Shown here: positions 8,201-15,891 of the stretch, in pieces
How positions within the stretch are numbered: the first letter of the stretch is position 1
Layout of the letters: each line of letters begins with the position of its first letter
Assembly (NCBI GenBank): GCA_963805715.1
Contig: CAWDVK010000001.1
Location: 1-64,000 of the forward strand
DNA from: CAWDVK01 sp963805715
Lineage (GTDB): Bacteria; Actinomycetota; Actinomycetes; Streptosporangiales; Streptosporangiaceae
DNA length: 64,000 nucleotides
Direction: 5' to 3'
The notes under the pieces: generated by a model
The model's input: only the letters and a program-made list of their open reading frames with translations
What the model was told of the DNA's origin: nothing
Databases searched by the model: none
Position numbers and translations under genes: made by a program

Positions 8201-10943
8201 TGCGATCGGCGCGGCTGACCGGGCGGCGGTAGCCAGCCAGCTGATCCGAGCGGCCGAGGCAGTCGCACCGCACGTCACCGACAGCAACGTCATCCCGTAC
8301 GAGGCCGTGGCCGGTGCCGCCGGAAGGCTTGACGCGGACGTCGCGCTTGCCGCCGTCAGCCGCTGGGACGACGAGAACCGGATCCGGCTCGCGCGGACAC
8401 TGCCCGCCGCGCTGCTCGGCGCCGTCGATGGCGGCGGCGTCCCAGCCGCACATGCACTGGTACTTGACCACCTCGTCGAAGATAACCTGCCGCGACTGCA
8501 GTACCTGCTCGCCGTCATTGACCGGCTGCGACAGGGCGCTGCTGGTATCCCCGCCGCCCGGGTGGCTCTGAACCGCGCCGCTGCCTGGATACGCTGCGAC
8601 GTGTCCGCCCGCGCTCAGCCGGCGCTCGCAGGGCGCCTCCTCGGCTGGGCCGCCGAGCGTGGCCTCGACGGACACATCCGGGCGGCCCTGGACCCGGTCG
8701 TCCAGCTTGCCTGCGACGACACGGACCGTGTTGAGCGGTGGCGCGGCGCTGATCCGCCCGCCGAAGCGCAGGCGCTTCTCGCCGAGCCGTCGCGCCGCGG
8801 ATGGACGACACTCGCCGACGACGCCACGCTGCTCGCGGAGGCGTCGGTGAGCGGCGACCAGATCCGCGGATTCGTCGCCGCAGTCGCCAGTACCGCCCCG
8901 GCCGGACAGCGTGTCAATGCGCTCAATGCGATCGCCGACCTGCCCGACCGTGTTGGCGTGGCCATCACCCTCCCGGTACTCGCCCAATGCCTCGCACAGT
9001 GGCGTGACTGGCCCGGCGTCACCGACTGGGCCGCGGCCGCGCTCCCGAGGCTCCTCGCCCGGAACCTGTCCAGCCTCTTCTGGTGGCAGGACACCGGCCC
9101 GCTGGCCGAGCAGCTACGGGCATTCGCCAGCGACGACGACATCCGGCGCGCCGTCCTCACCGCGCTGCCCGAAGCCCGGCCGCGGCTGACGGCCTACGAC
9201 TGGCAGAACATCGCCTCGCTCCTCGGCCGCCTGTGCGGCCCGGACGACTCCGCCGCCGCGCTCACCGCACTGCTCGCCGACCGGCTCCCCCACAGCGGTG
9301 CCGGTGATGCCGCCGGGGCGGGTGCCACCGTCACCGACCCAGCCGGGCCGCTCCCGCTGCTTTTGTGGAGCGCCTTCGGTCACCCCCGCCGAGAGATCCG
9401 GTGGCGCGCCGCGCATGCCGCCCGCGATCTGCTGTCCCGCGTCGGCCTGCCGGCCGCCACCGGGCTCGCCGCGGCGCTCGTCAGCTGCCTGGACCGGGCC
9501 GACGCAGGCCCGTACCGCGATCCGGGCCTGCACTTCTACCGGCTGTCCGCCGCCGCTGCGCTGCTCGCCGCGCTGGCCTGGGTCGCAGCCGACAAGCCAG
9601 CTGTCCTCGCGGCGCAGCTGCCGGCCCTAGCCCGGCATGCGGCCAGCCGAGATCTGCCGCACGCCCAGATCCGCGACCTCGCCCGCCAGACCGCCCTCGC
9701 CGGCCCAGGCGCGGCCCTGGCCGAAGATCTCCGCCTCGCGAACCAGCCCGCCGCCTGCTCCGTCGACCGGAAGCAGCATCACCATGATGACAGTCGCCAG
9801 GTTTCCGAGGAGCGCCGTTACGACTTCGACGCGATGGACACCCTGCCCTACTGGTACGCGCCGCTCGCGCGCGTTTTCGACCTGCCAGTCGACACCGTCG
9901 CAGAGCTCGCCGAGCGGTGGATCCTCGATGAGTGGGGCCTGGCCAAGGACGACTGGTGGACGGACGCGCGCGAACTGCGTGATCAGCGGTCATGGGCGCG
10001 AATGGACCACGGACATGGCTCGATCCCGCCTGAGGAGAACCTGCGCCTCTACCTGGAGTACCACGCGATGATGACCGCCGCCGGCGAACTCGCCGACGCG
10101 GGCCGTCCCGTCCGCGTCGATCCGTGGGACGACGACGCCCGCGACCCGTGGCGCGACTGGATCGACCGGCACCTGCCCGCCTCTGCGGGCACCTGGCTCG
10201 CCGACCTCCGCAGCCCTGTCCCCGCCGAGCCCGAACTGTTCGGCCACCTGCCGCCGCTTGATCAGTGGTATACCCCGGCCGACGCCGAGTACGACCGCGC
10301 CCTCGGCCTCACCGACGGGTCCCTTCCCGCCTCGGTCCTGGTCGCGGGCCACATCAGCGTGCAACGGCCCGGCGCCTACAGCCGAACCAGCATCATGTCG
10401 GCTGTCGTTGCACCCGCCCACGCTAACGATCTCCAGCGCGCGCTCGCCGCGGCCGCCAACCCGACGGACTGGAAGCTGCCCGACGAGGGCGAGGAGGAGT
10501 TCGAGGTCGAGGCCGGCGCATACGTCCTGCGCGGCTGGCTCGCTGACCCGCGCGATTTCCGCGACACCCTGGACGAGCACGACCCATACGCACACGGGCT
10601 CCGTCCCGGCCTGGCCATGCCCGGCCGCCTGTTCCGGGACGCTACCGGCGCCGGTTCCGACGCCACCGGGCTACGCCTGCTAGGCCCCGGCGGGGTAGTC
10701 CTCGCCCGCGCCGATCAGTGGGCCGACCCGGACACCAGCGACACCAACGCGATCACCTCCTCGGGCAGCCGCCTGCACGTCGACCGCGGCACGCTGCTGC
10801 GCTATCTTGCCGACACCGGCATGACCCTCATCGTGGAGGTCCAGATTGGCCGACACCGACGCGACGCAGGCACCGACGGCTACCGGCCTCCCCGCAGCCG
10901 CATCTACCTCATCGACGCCCTCGGATCCGTCACGGCCAGCTGA
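5253..10943 (+). CDS. 1,896-aa P-loop NTPase with helical-repeat body (STAND-like), candidate conflict protein
   Basis: Very large ATPase. The start is a TTG with a well-placed AAGGAG six nt upstream. Residues 1-100 are a short helical leader. Walker A is GPAGAGKT (112-119); FDCYGGGAYLSSGEERH follows; Walker B is GVLVLAVDAADNA (about 205-217); an arginine-bearing sensor-like strand is VVLTVRSHR (244-252). Residues from about 330 to 1500 are Ala/Leu/Asp-rich helices that look like a TPR/HEAT-type superhelix. The last about 350 residues are different, with conserved-looking Trp/Asp motifs (DTLPYWYAPLARVF, DEWGLAKDDWW). I recall similar giant ATP-binding proteins of unknown function in many bacteria. 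The layout resembles STAND immune NTPases, but no N-terminal nuclease, TIR, SIR2 or protease effector can be seen before the P-loop. The next gene overlaps its 3' end by 98 nt, implying translational coupling. Function is not established. Confidence 0.88.
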   Translation: MEVLDLSQMGELGRAALARGVVAGSAELAPGRGPDSARRLFDLVRREALPESSRAGIRASDVLAELGVADPADLYPAPARLPVLDDPLPAPGARAIADAVRAHPAAVVVAHGPAGAGKTTALRQLGAHLPPGSVVAVFDCYGGGAYLSSGEERHTAQRFVTQTVNDLAQRCGTPLLIQPPAVEEDLWRRLRRTLEGAVNALDPGGVLVLAVDAADNAVFAAGERGDRGFVPGLVGLRLPPRVTVVLTVRSHRAGSLGVPAADRVEIQPFDAATSAAHLRRNRPDASDADAAEFHARTDGNPRTQYYALTRAAEDGRDMPALLEACARTPDTLFEKIVDSGLEVSGADAGGRRWLALMLALARPVSTSTLAAALGVDPAAVVAFAHGLAPGVSVVGQAIQFRDEDFETYVRSRVSSSDVAEAHDLLADMFLADRARDADAAAHVADHLFAANRLDEVLQLVVDEDWPEAIPDGFRRAQVQSRRLDLAARAAAATGSASSAVRVAVRAFDTASRLDTLSSLVESRLDLVARYADIDLLREYALRQSSRNGWLAPVHMRLAAALARDPARHAAARTELDRAEAWLRRWVTSPREETRGWDMDPDDAACAAEARYRLGGLDAAIAELDKWRHSDFATAVAAALAARIAAEEGPGPVRDALRAHGVPAAVQAPFLAYAASVLAVPDRGWVEEVLAALLAIDPGRERPWHSRLIDVAARHGDRESAMALARHWARPLPSHRWGFSSGDADGVAALRARAAAAALSGTSIDLDDLVPLSQRPRNQEPDEAGASHGAADDSHGHERREWAEIAGPLLAAALLAARAAVGVADTDEVAAFAAGGLAGRTEKSGHRWYTFDSSYRAWAVLVADAALEVAAGSEVVEQLAEAAPALLRDGAPALWLDLAASLARRGAHPDRAADLCRQAAARARTDAYPAPDRLDLLSRAAEIAGSVAPELGRQLFDQAVDAATGINDGAARLLAVHADLATRAAIGAADRAAVASQLIRAAEAVAPHVTDSNVIPYEAVAGAAGRLDADVALAAVSRWDDENRIRLARTLPAALLGAVDGGGVPAAHALVLDHLVEDNLPRLQYLLAVIDRLRQGAAGIPAARVALNRAAAWIRCDVSARAQPALAGRLLGWAAERGLDGHIRAALDPVVQLACDDTDRVERWRGADPPAEAQALLAEPSRRGWTTLADDATLLAEASVSGDQIRGFVAAVASTAPAGQRVNALNAIADLPDRVGVAITLPVLAQCLAQWRDWPGVTDWAAAALPRLLARNLSSLFWWQDTGPLAEQLRAFASDDDIRRAVLTALPEARPRLTAYDWQNIASLLGRLCGPDDSAAALTALLADRLPHSGAGDAAGAGATVTDPAGPLPLLLWSAFGHPRREIRWRAAHAARDLLSRVGLPAATGLAAALVSCLDRADAGPYRDPGLHFYRLSAAAALLAALAWVAADKPAVLAAQLPALARHAASRDLPHAQIRDLARQTALAGPGAALAEDLRLANQPAACSVDRKQHHHDDSRQVSEERRYDFDAMDTLPYWYAPLARVFDLPVDTVAELAERWILDEWGLAKDDWWTDARELRDQRSWARMDHGHGSIPPEENLRLYLEYHAMMTAAGELADAGRPVRVDPWDDDARDPWRDWIDRHLPASAGTWLADLRSPVPAEPELFGHLPPLDQWYTPADAEYDRALGLTDGSLPASVLVAGHISVQRPGAYSRTSIMSAVVAPAHANDLQRALAAAANPTDWKLPDEGEEEFEVEAGAYVLRGWLADPRDFRDTLDEHDPYAHGLRPGLAMPGRLFRDATGAGSDATGLRLLGPGGVVLARADQWADPDTSDTNAITSSGSRLHVDRGTLLRYLADTGMTLIVEVQIGRHRRDAGTDGYRPPRSRIYLIDALGSVTAS

Positions 10944-11649
10944 CCCGGTCGCCGCCCTCGGCGAGCGCATCCTTGCCGAACTCGATGCCGGCCACACCAA
11001 CAGCACCCTCACCCGATGGCTCGCCCACCACACCGCCGCGCTCATCCAGGCGGCCGATCAGGCCAAGACCGCCGCCGCCCCCGACGCTGACGCCCGCGCC
11101 GCCGACGCCCGCGCTGCGATTCTCCAGCTCTGGCAGCACCGGTCCGCCTGGCCCAGTGGCTGGCCCCCGCCCCGGGCCGCAGAGATGGTGCGGCTCCTGG
11201 AAGAGCTCCCCGACCTCGGCGGCCTGCCCTGGCACCGCGTCACGGCCCTCGCCCGCCTGCACGACCTCCACCACCACATCCTCGCCGTGCTCGTCGACCT
11301 CGCCACCTGCGGCGACGAGAACATCGAGCAGGGCTGGCTCGAGACATTCGGCGACCTGCTCAACCCGGACGAGACTGCGCTACTTGCCCGCGCCGCCACG
11401 AACGAGCAGCGCCTCAGCCACCTCTTCGGCGGGCGGGATCGCACCGAACCCGAACCCGAACTCGACGCCGATGAGACTGAGATCCAGGGCGACGACGACG
11501 CGAACGACGCTGAGCCAGCCCCCACCCCGCCCCAACTGCTCGCCGCACTCGCCGATACCTACCGCCAGACCGTCCTCGACCTCTTCGATCGCACGCTCGA
11601 CAAAAGCAGTGACGACGCAGAAGACGCTGCCGACCCTGCGCGCGCCTAA
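10846..11649 (+). CDS. Partner protein of the large NTPase, unknown function
   Basis: 267-residue soluble protein that begins inside the end of the NTPase gene, in another frame. The TTG at 10846 is preceded by GGAGGT with a 5-nt gap, a strong ribosome site that supports this start despite the 98-nt overlap. The N-terminus is Pro/Ser/Thr-rich and probably disordered. The core contains ILQLWQHRSAWPSGWPPPRA, a pattern I associate with small proteins downstream of these giant NTPases, and then HHHILAVLVDLATCG. An acidic linker (EPEPELDADETEIQGDDD) leads to a terminal helix (LADTYRQTVLDLFDRTLD). It has no signal peptide or membrane span and no catalytic motif I can name. The tight overlap makes a two-component NTPase/accessory module likely; it could be a substrate adaptor, sensor or regulator. 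Confidence 0.8.
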   Translation: MADTDATQAPTATGLPAAASTSSTPSDPSRPADPVAALGERILAELDAGHTNSTLTRWLAHHTAALIQAADQAKTAAAPDADARAADARAAILQLWQHRSAWPSGWPPPRAAEMVRLLEELPDLGGLPWHRVTALARLHDLHHHILAVLVDLATCGDENIEQGWLETFGDLLNPDETALLARAATNEQRLSHLFGGRDRTEPEPELDADETEIQGDDDANDAEPAPTPPQLLAALADTYRQTVLDLFDRTLDKSSDDAEDAADPARA

Positions 11650-11689
11650 CCGTCTGCTGGGTTCATCCACTCCAGGGTTAATTCTGCAG

Positions 11690-11705
11690 AGAGTTCTAGA
11701 ACTCT
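11690..11705. promoter_or_regulatory. Operator O1, perfect 16-bp palindrome upstream of trpB
   Basis: AGAGTTCTAGAACTCT is a perfect palindrome with a CTAG core. It lies 27 nt upstream of the trpB start and abuts a TTGACT that could be a -35 box (11704-11709). Its form is like known HutC/DasR-type GntR operators (a palindrome centred on CTAG or TATA). The GntR gene at the end of this operon is the natural candidate to bind it. Confidence 0.75.
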
Positions 11706-11731
11706 TGACTAGACTGTGGCACACTATCCGC

Positions 11732-12982
11732 ATGGAGAGTTCTAGAACTGTTGTGCCGCTCCGGCCGACCGGAATGCAGGCAGCTGACGGGATGCTGGAG
11801 CCGTCGAGCGCGGGCCGGTTCGGCGACTATGGCGGGCGGTTCGTGCCCGAGTCGCTCATCCCGGCGTGCGAGCAGCTCGAAGCCGGCTTCCGGGACGCGT
11901 GGTCCGATCCGAGCTTCCGGGGCCATCTCGATCGGCTGCTTGCCGTTTACGCTGGCCGGCCGACAGCCATGACGCCGGCCTGGCGGCTGTCCGAGGAACT
12001 CGGGATCACGCTGCTGCTCAAGCGCGAGGACCTGGCGCATACCGGCTCGCACAAGATCAATAACACGCTCGGCCAGGCGCTGCTGGCCCGGCGGATGGGC
12101 AAGACCCGGCTGATCGCCGAGACCGGGGCCGGTCAGCACGGCGTCGCCACTGCTACCGCGGCCGCGCTGCTCGGCATGCGGGCGACCGTCTACATGGGAA
12201 CACGGGACATGCAGCGCCAAGCGCTGAACGTGTTCCGGATGGAGATGCTCGGCGCCGAGGTGGTGCCGGTGCACAGCGGCAGCCGAACGCTCAAGGACGC
12301 GTGCAGTGCAGCCATGCGCGGCTGGGTCGGCTCGGTCCAGGACACGCACTACTGCGTCGGCTCGGTGATGGGACCTCACCCGTACCCGTGGATGGTCCGC
12401 GAGTTCCAGCGCGTCATCGGCGATGAGGCGCGGTCACAGCTGGCCCGCGAGCTCCGGGCCGGCACGCCCGACTACGTGGTGGCGTGTGTGGGCGGCGGAT
12501 CGAACGCTGCCGGCACGTTCGCTGGTTTCGTCGATACGCCGGCCCAGCTGATCGGGGTCGAGGCTGACGGCGGCGCATCCATGGCGTACGGGCGGGTTGG
12601 GGTGCTACACGGGTTTCGCTCCAAGGTGCTGCAGGACGACGACGGACAGATTGCCGAGGCGCACTCGATGGCGGCCGGGCTCGACTATCCGGGGATCGGG
12701 CCCGAGCATGCGTTCCTCGGCGACATCGGCCGGGCTCGGTATGTGACAGTTGCCGACGAGGAGGTGGTCGTTGCGCTGAAACGGCTCGCCCAGGCCGAAG
12801 GGATCCTCTGCGCGCTCGAGTCCGCGCACGCGGTGGCCTGGGTGCTGCGTGCGGCCGGCACACGCGAGGTGCCGGCCGGATCGACAGTGATGGTGACGTT
12901 GTCCGGTCGCGGCGACAAGGACATGCCCCAGTTGATGGGGGACCAGCCAACCGGGGATCAGCCGATGGGGGGCTACTCGTGA
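11732..12982 (+). CDS. trpB: Tryptophan synthase beta chain
   Basis: 416-residue PLP enzyme that condenses indole with L-serine to give tryptophan. RFGDYGGRFVPESLIPA is the canonical TrpB N-terminus, followed by KREDLAHTGSHKINN with the PLP lysine K108, ETGAGQHG with the catalytic glutamate E130, the GGGSNA phosphate-binding loop, and ALESAHA and SGRGDKD near the C-terminus. The ATG at 11732 is chosen because homology starts just after it; the frame is open far upstream, but that part overlaps other genes. A perfect operator copy covers codons 3-6, so the protein starts M-E-S-S-R-T. No clear Shine-Dalgarno is visible, so the message may be leaderless or nearly so. The stop overlaps the trpA start (GTGA). 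No other trp genes lie nearby, which suggests an indole-salvage or specialised tryptophan pathway. Confidence 0.96.
   Translation: MESSRTVVPLRPTGMQAADGMLEPSSAGRFGDYGGRFVPESLIPACEQLEAGFRDAWSDPSFRGHLDRLLAVYAGRPTAMTPAWRLSEELGITLLLKREDLAHTGSHKINNTLGQALLARRMGKTRLIAETGAGQHGVATATAAALLGMRATVYMGTRDMQRQALNVFRMEMLGAEVVPVHSGSRTLKDACSAAMRGWVGSVQDTHYCVGSVMGPHPYPWMVREFQRVIGDEARSQLARELRAGTPDYVVACVGGGSNAAGTFAGFVDTPAQLIGVEADGGASMAYGRVGVLHGFRSKVLQDDDGQIAEAHSMAAGLDYPGIGPEHAFLGDIGRARYVTVADEEVVVALKRLAQAEGILCALESAHAVAWVLRAAGTREVPAGSTVMVTLSGRGDKDMPQLMGDQPTGDQPMGGYS
11738..11749. promoter_or_regulatory. Operator O2, 12-bp palindrome inside the trpB start region
   Basis: AGTTCTAGAACT repeats the core of O1 exactly. 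It starts 6 nt into trpB and its centre is 46 bp from the centre of O1. Two identical palindromes bracketing the promoter and start codon suggest cooperative or looping repression by the GntR protein. Confidence 0.7.
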
Positions 12983-13761
12983 TCGGGCTGGAATCGCATC
13001 TGCGGGGAGTCGGGAGGAAACTTCTGATCCCGTACGTGACGGGCGGCATCACCCGCGACTGGACGTCTTATCTGCTCGCCTATCAGGCGGCGGGAGCTGA
13101 CGCGATCGAGGTCGGACTGCCGTTTTCGGACCCGACGGTTGATGGCGTGACGATCCAGGAGGCATCTGATCGGGCGCTCGAACGCGGCGCTACGGTTGAA
13201 AGCATCTTCGCTGACGTGGCCGCGATCACCGATGAGCTGACCGTGCCGATCGTGGCGATGACGTACGCCAACCTCGTCGTGAGGCGCGGCGAGGCGGCGT
13301 TCTGCGCGGCGCTGAAGGCCGCAGGCTTCACCGGCCTGATCGTGCCGGATCTACCCCTCGACGAGATCTCGCCGCTGGAAGCGGCGGCAGCTGACGCGGG
13401 TATCGCACTGGTCCTGCTGGCTGCGCCGTCCACGTCCGGCAGCCGGCTGCGGGAGATCTGCGCGCGCAGTCGCGGCTATATCTACGCGATCAGCGTCATG
13501 GGCACGACAGGCGAGCGCACCTCACTCGCCCAGTCGGCAGGAATCCTGGCGGGCGCGCTCAAGCAGCACACCGACCTGCCGGTGGTGCTCGGATTCGGCA
13601 TCTCCAGCCCGGCGCAGGCGCGGCAAGCCAGTGAACTGGCCGACGGAGTGGTGATCGGCGCCGCCCTGATGCGCGGTGTGCTCGACGGGGCGTCCGCCGA
13701 TCAGGTAGGTAGTCAGCTGGCCAGCATGCGCAGGGGCCTGGATGAGCTCACGCGAGTCTAA
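12979..13761 (+). CDS. trpA: Tryptophan synthase alpha chain
   Basis: 260-residue TIM-barrel subunit that cleaves indole-3-glycerol phosphate and passes indole to TrpB. The active-site acid pair is in place: E44 in AIEVGLPFSD and D55 in DPTVDGVTIQ. GLIVPDLP, YIYAISVMGTTGER and VVLGFGISSP follow in the usual order. The GTG start overlaps the trpB TGA by 4 nt, so the pair is translationally coupled as is usual for trpBA. The 3' end overlaps the gntR gene by 20 nt. Length is normal for the family (about 260). Confidence 0.96.
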   Translation: MIGLESHLRGVGRKLLIPYVTGGITRDWTSYLLAYQAAGADAIEVGLPFSDPTVDGVTIQEASDRALERGATVESIFADVAAITDELTVPIVAMTYANLVVRRGEAAFCAALKAAGFTGLIVPDLPLDEISPLEAAAADAGIALVLLAAPSTSGSRLREICARSRGYIYAISVMGTTGERTSLAQSAGILAGALKQHTDLPVVLGFGISSPAQARQASELADGVVIGAALMRGVLDGASADQVGSQLASMRRGLDELTRV

Positions 13762-14476
13762 GTACGTAGCGATCGCAGCCGACCTCACCGCGAAGATCAG
13801 GAACGGCTGGTATGCGCCGGGCACAGCCCTGCCGTCACAGCGGGACCTGAGCGTCGCCTACGACGTGACACTCGCGACGCTGCGCCAAGCGCTGCAGGTG
13901 CTGGAGCGCGACGGACTGGTTTCGCAGCAGGCCGGACGCGGCACGTTCGTGGCCGAGCCAAAGGTCGCCTACCAGCTGGATTCGCTGCACAGCCTGGCCG
14001 ACGATCTCCGGACCCAGGGGCAGACGCTACTCACAGAGGTCATCGCGAAGGCGGTCCGCAAGACGCCGGCGTCGGTGGATCTGCCATCGGACCGGTCGCT
14101 GCGGCTAGAACGAGTCCGGGTGCTGGCCGGCAGGCCCGCCGTCCATCAGGTTTCCTGGGTCGCCGAACCGTACGGATCCCGGCTCACCGCCATTGACTTC
14201 GGCACAGTTTCGCTCTACCGGGCGCTCGCCGAGGAAGGCGTCGTCGTGCACCGGGCGCACGAGCGGCTCCGGCCCGCGCTGCTGGCGGACCCGGTGGCAG
14301 CGCTGCTCGGTCAGCCGACCGGGATCGCGGTGTTCGTGAGTGAGCGGACCACCCGCGGCATCGACGGCGTACCCGTCGTCTTCGACCGAGCCACGATCGT
14401 CGGCGATGCGATGGAGATCCGGACCGAGCGCGCCGCCACGAAGCTTTCCATGCGCTGGGGCCGCGCAACAGCCTGA
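13742..14476 (+). CDS. GntR-family (HutC/UTRA) repressor of the trpBA operon
   Basis: 244 residues. Residues 1-75 are a GntR winged helix-turn-helix (PGTALPSQRDLSVAYDVT, then RQALQVLERDGLVSQQAGRG). Residues about 95-235 are a UTRA ligand-binding domain of the HutC subfamily, with LRLERVRVLAGRPAVHQVSW and VFVSERTTRGIDGVPVVFDR. It is encoded as the third gene of the trpBA operon and overlaps trpA by 20 nt, so it is probably autoregulated through the two CTAG palindromes at 11690-11705 and 11738-11749. The ligand is unknown. UTRA domains usually bind sugars, sugar phosphates or amino-acid derivatives; tryptophan, indole or a related compound would fit this setting but is inference. Confidence 0.88.
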   Translation: MSSRESKYVAIAADLTAKIRNGWYAPGTALPSQRDLSVAYDVTLATLRQALQVLERDGLVSQQAGRGTFVAEPKVAYQLDSLHSLADDLRTQGQTLLTEVIAKAVRKTPASVDLPSDRSLRLERVRVLAGRPAVHQVSWVAEPYGSRLTAIDFGTVSLYRALAEEGVVVHRAHERLRPALLADPVAALLGQPTGIAVFVSERTTRGIDGVPVVFDRATIVGDAMEIRTERAATKLSMRWGRATA

Positions 14477-14712
14477 CCGGCCGTGCACGACGGCACGCGG
14501 CCCGCTCGGCGGGCTCTTTATCTGCTTCTTATCTACTTCCGCAGGTTGTTGTACAGCGCTTCGGCGGCGGCCATCTTCATCGGCTGCGCGAGTGCATCAG
14601 CCGGGCCTGGATGTCGCCAGTGACGGATGTCGCGTTCGCACGCCGCGCGGCGCGATGAGCGACGAGGAGCTGGCAGCAGAGAACGTGACCGGGATGCGCT
14701 GGTTGGCTAGGA

Positions 14713-14800
14713 CGGTTTCGGTTGGCCCCGGTAGGGCGGTTTGAGCTGGCCCCGCCTGAGTCCGTTTCGGTGCCGACGTGACGGCTTGAAGTGGCCCCGG
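14713..14800. repeat. Left-end IS21 subterminal repeats (three copies)
   Basis: Three imperfect copies of about 20 bp lie at 14713-14732, 14737-14756 and 14782-14800. All share TTGGCCCCG or TGGCCCCG preceded by CGGTTT or CGGCTT. They match the inverted set at 17561-17652 and are probably transposase-binding sites at the element end. Confidence 0.65.
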
Positions 14801-14809
14801 CGCTGGGGT

Positions 14810-15109
14810 TTAGTGGTCGTCGGGCCATCTGCTGTCGGCGATTGGGGATTCGGGGTCGAAGCGCAGCCGGGCTTCTGCTGGGCTGGTGGCCAGCGCGCTG
14901 GCGATGTCGTCCCACGTATGCCCGTTGAGGCGGGCGTTGGTCACCAGTTCGGGCAGGAATCGTTCTGCTTGGTCGATGAGGCTGCCGATCAGGGTCATCG
15001 CGGTGAGGTCGTCGCCGAGCCAGGCGCCGCGACGCTCAGCGAGCTCGGCGAGGGCGTCGTCGATGAGGTCGTAGGTGTCGTCCCCGCTGCACGGTCCCGG
15101 GCTGATCAC
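14810..15109 (-). CDS. IS21-associated third ORF, unknown function
   Basis: 99-residue protein starting at a GTG five nt after the istB stop. It is acidic and helical: TYDLIDDALAELAERRGAW, then LIGSLIDQAERFLPELVTN and GHTWDDIASALATSPAEARL. The last segment looks like a small helix-turn-helix (W-D-x-I-A-x-A-L-x-x-S). It lies entirely within the element and seems to be co-transcribed with istB. Canonical IS21 has only istA and istB, so this is an accessory gene; a role in regulating transposition or in target choice is possible but not shown. Confidence 0.65.
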   Translation of the reverse strand: MISPGPCSGDDTYDLIDDALAELAERRGAWLGDDLTAMTLIGSLIDQAERFLPELVTNARLNGHTWDDIASALATSPAEARLRFDPESPIADSRWPDDH

Positions 15110-15114
15110 GGGTC

Positions 15115-15891
15115 TCAGGCATCCTGGCTTGCCCTGGCGCGGGCCAGGCGGTAGGACTGGGTGCCGGTCTCGATGATGGTGCCGTTGAAGGTAAGCCGGT
15201 CGACAATGGCGGCGCACAGGCGGGGATCGGTGAAGGTCTTGGTCCAGCCGCTGAGGGACTCGTTGGAGGCGATCGCGACGCTTGCCTTTTCCTCCCGCTC
15301 GGTCAGGACCTGGAACAGCAGCTCGGCGCCGCGCTTGTCCAGTTCCATGTAGCCGAGCTCGTCGATGCACAGCAAGTCGACGCGCCCGTAGCGGGCGATG
15401 GTCTTGGTGACCTGCTTGTCGTCGGCGGCCTCGACCAGCTCGTTGGCGAGCTTGGCAGCCAGGGTGTAGCGGACCCGGTACCCGGCCATCGCCGCCGCAG
15501 TGCCCAGGGCGATGAGCAGGTGGGACTTGCCGGTGCCAGAGTCGCCGATCAGGCACAACGGCTGGCCCTTGCGGACCCATTCGCAGCTGGCCAGTGTGTT
15601 GATCACCGCGGGGCTGATCGCAGGGCTGGCGTCGTAATCGAAGTCGTTCAGCCACTTCTGGCGGGGGAACCCGGCGGCGCGCAGCCGCCGCTCGGCCCGC
15701 CGGTGGTCACGGTCCTCGCATTCGGCCATGAACAACTCGGCGAGGAAGCCGCGGTAGGTGAGCTGGTCCTGCTCGGCCTTGTCGGCGGCCTCGGCGAACC
15801 GGCCACGGATTGTGGGCAGGCGCAGGACACGGCAGGCAGTGTCGATAGCGGCCTCGGCCGCCGGCTCGGTGATGCCCCGGGTGCGGATCAT
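15115..15891 (-). CDS. istB: IS21 helper ATPase IstB
   Basis: 258-residue AAA+ ATPase related to DnaC. Walker A is LIGDSGTGKSHLL, Walker B is LLCIDELGYM, and a sensor region is VAIASNESLSGW. It assists the IstA transposase in target capture and strand transfer. Its start overlaps the end of istA by 4 nt (15888-15891), the usual IS21 arrangement. The sequence appears intact, so it could act in trans with a functional IstA from another copy. Confidence 0.92.
   Translation of the reverse strand: MIRTRGITEPAAEAAIDTACRVLRLPTIRGRFAEAADKAEQDQLTYRGFLAELFMAECEDRDHRRAERRLRAAGFPRQKWLNDFDYDASPAISPAVINTLASCEWVRKGQPLCLIGDSGTGKSHLLIALGTAAAMAGYRVRYTLAAKLANELVEAADDKQVTKTIARYGRVDLLCIDELGYMELDKRGAELLFQVLTEREEKASVAIASNESLSGWTKTFTDPRLCAAIVDRLTFNGTIIETGTQSYRLARARASQDA

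Noticed and set aside
7941..8987. Minus-strand frame of 348 codons
   Set aside because: Lies wholly inside the large NTPase gene on the other strand and shows shadow-type composition.
10718..11731. N-terminal extension of trpB
   Set aside because: The frame is open but gives Pro/Ser/Thr/Arg-rich nonsense overlapping two other genes; TrpB homology starts after the ATG at 11732.
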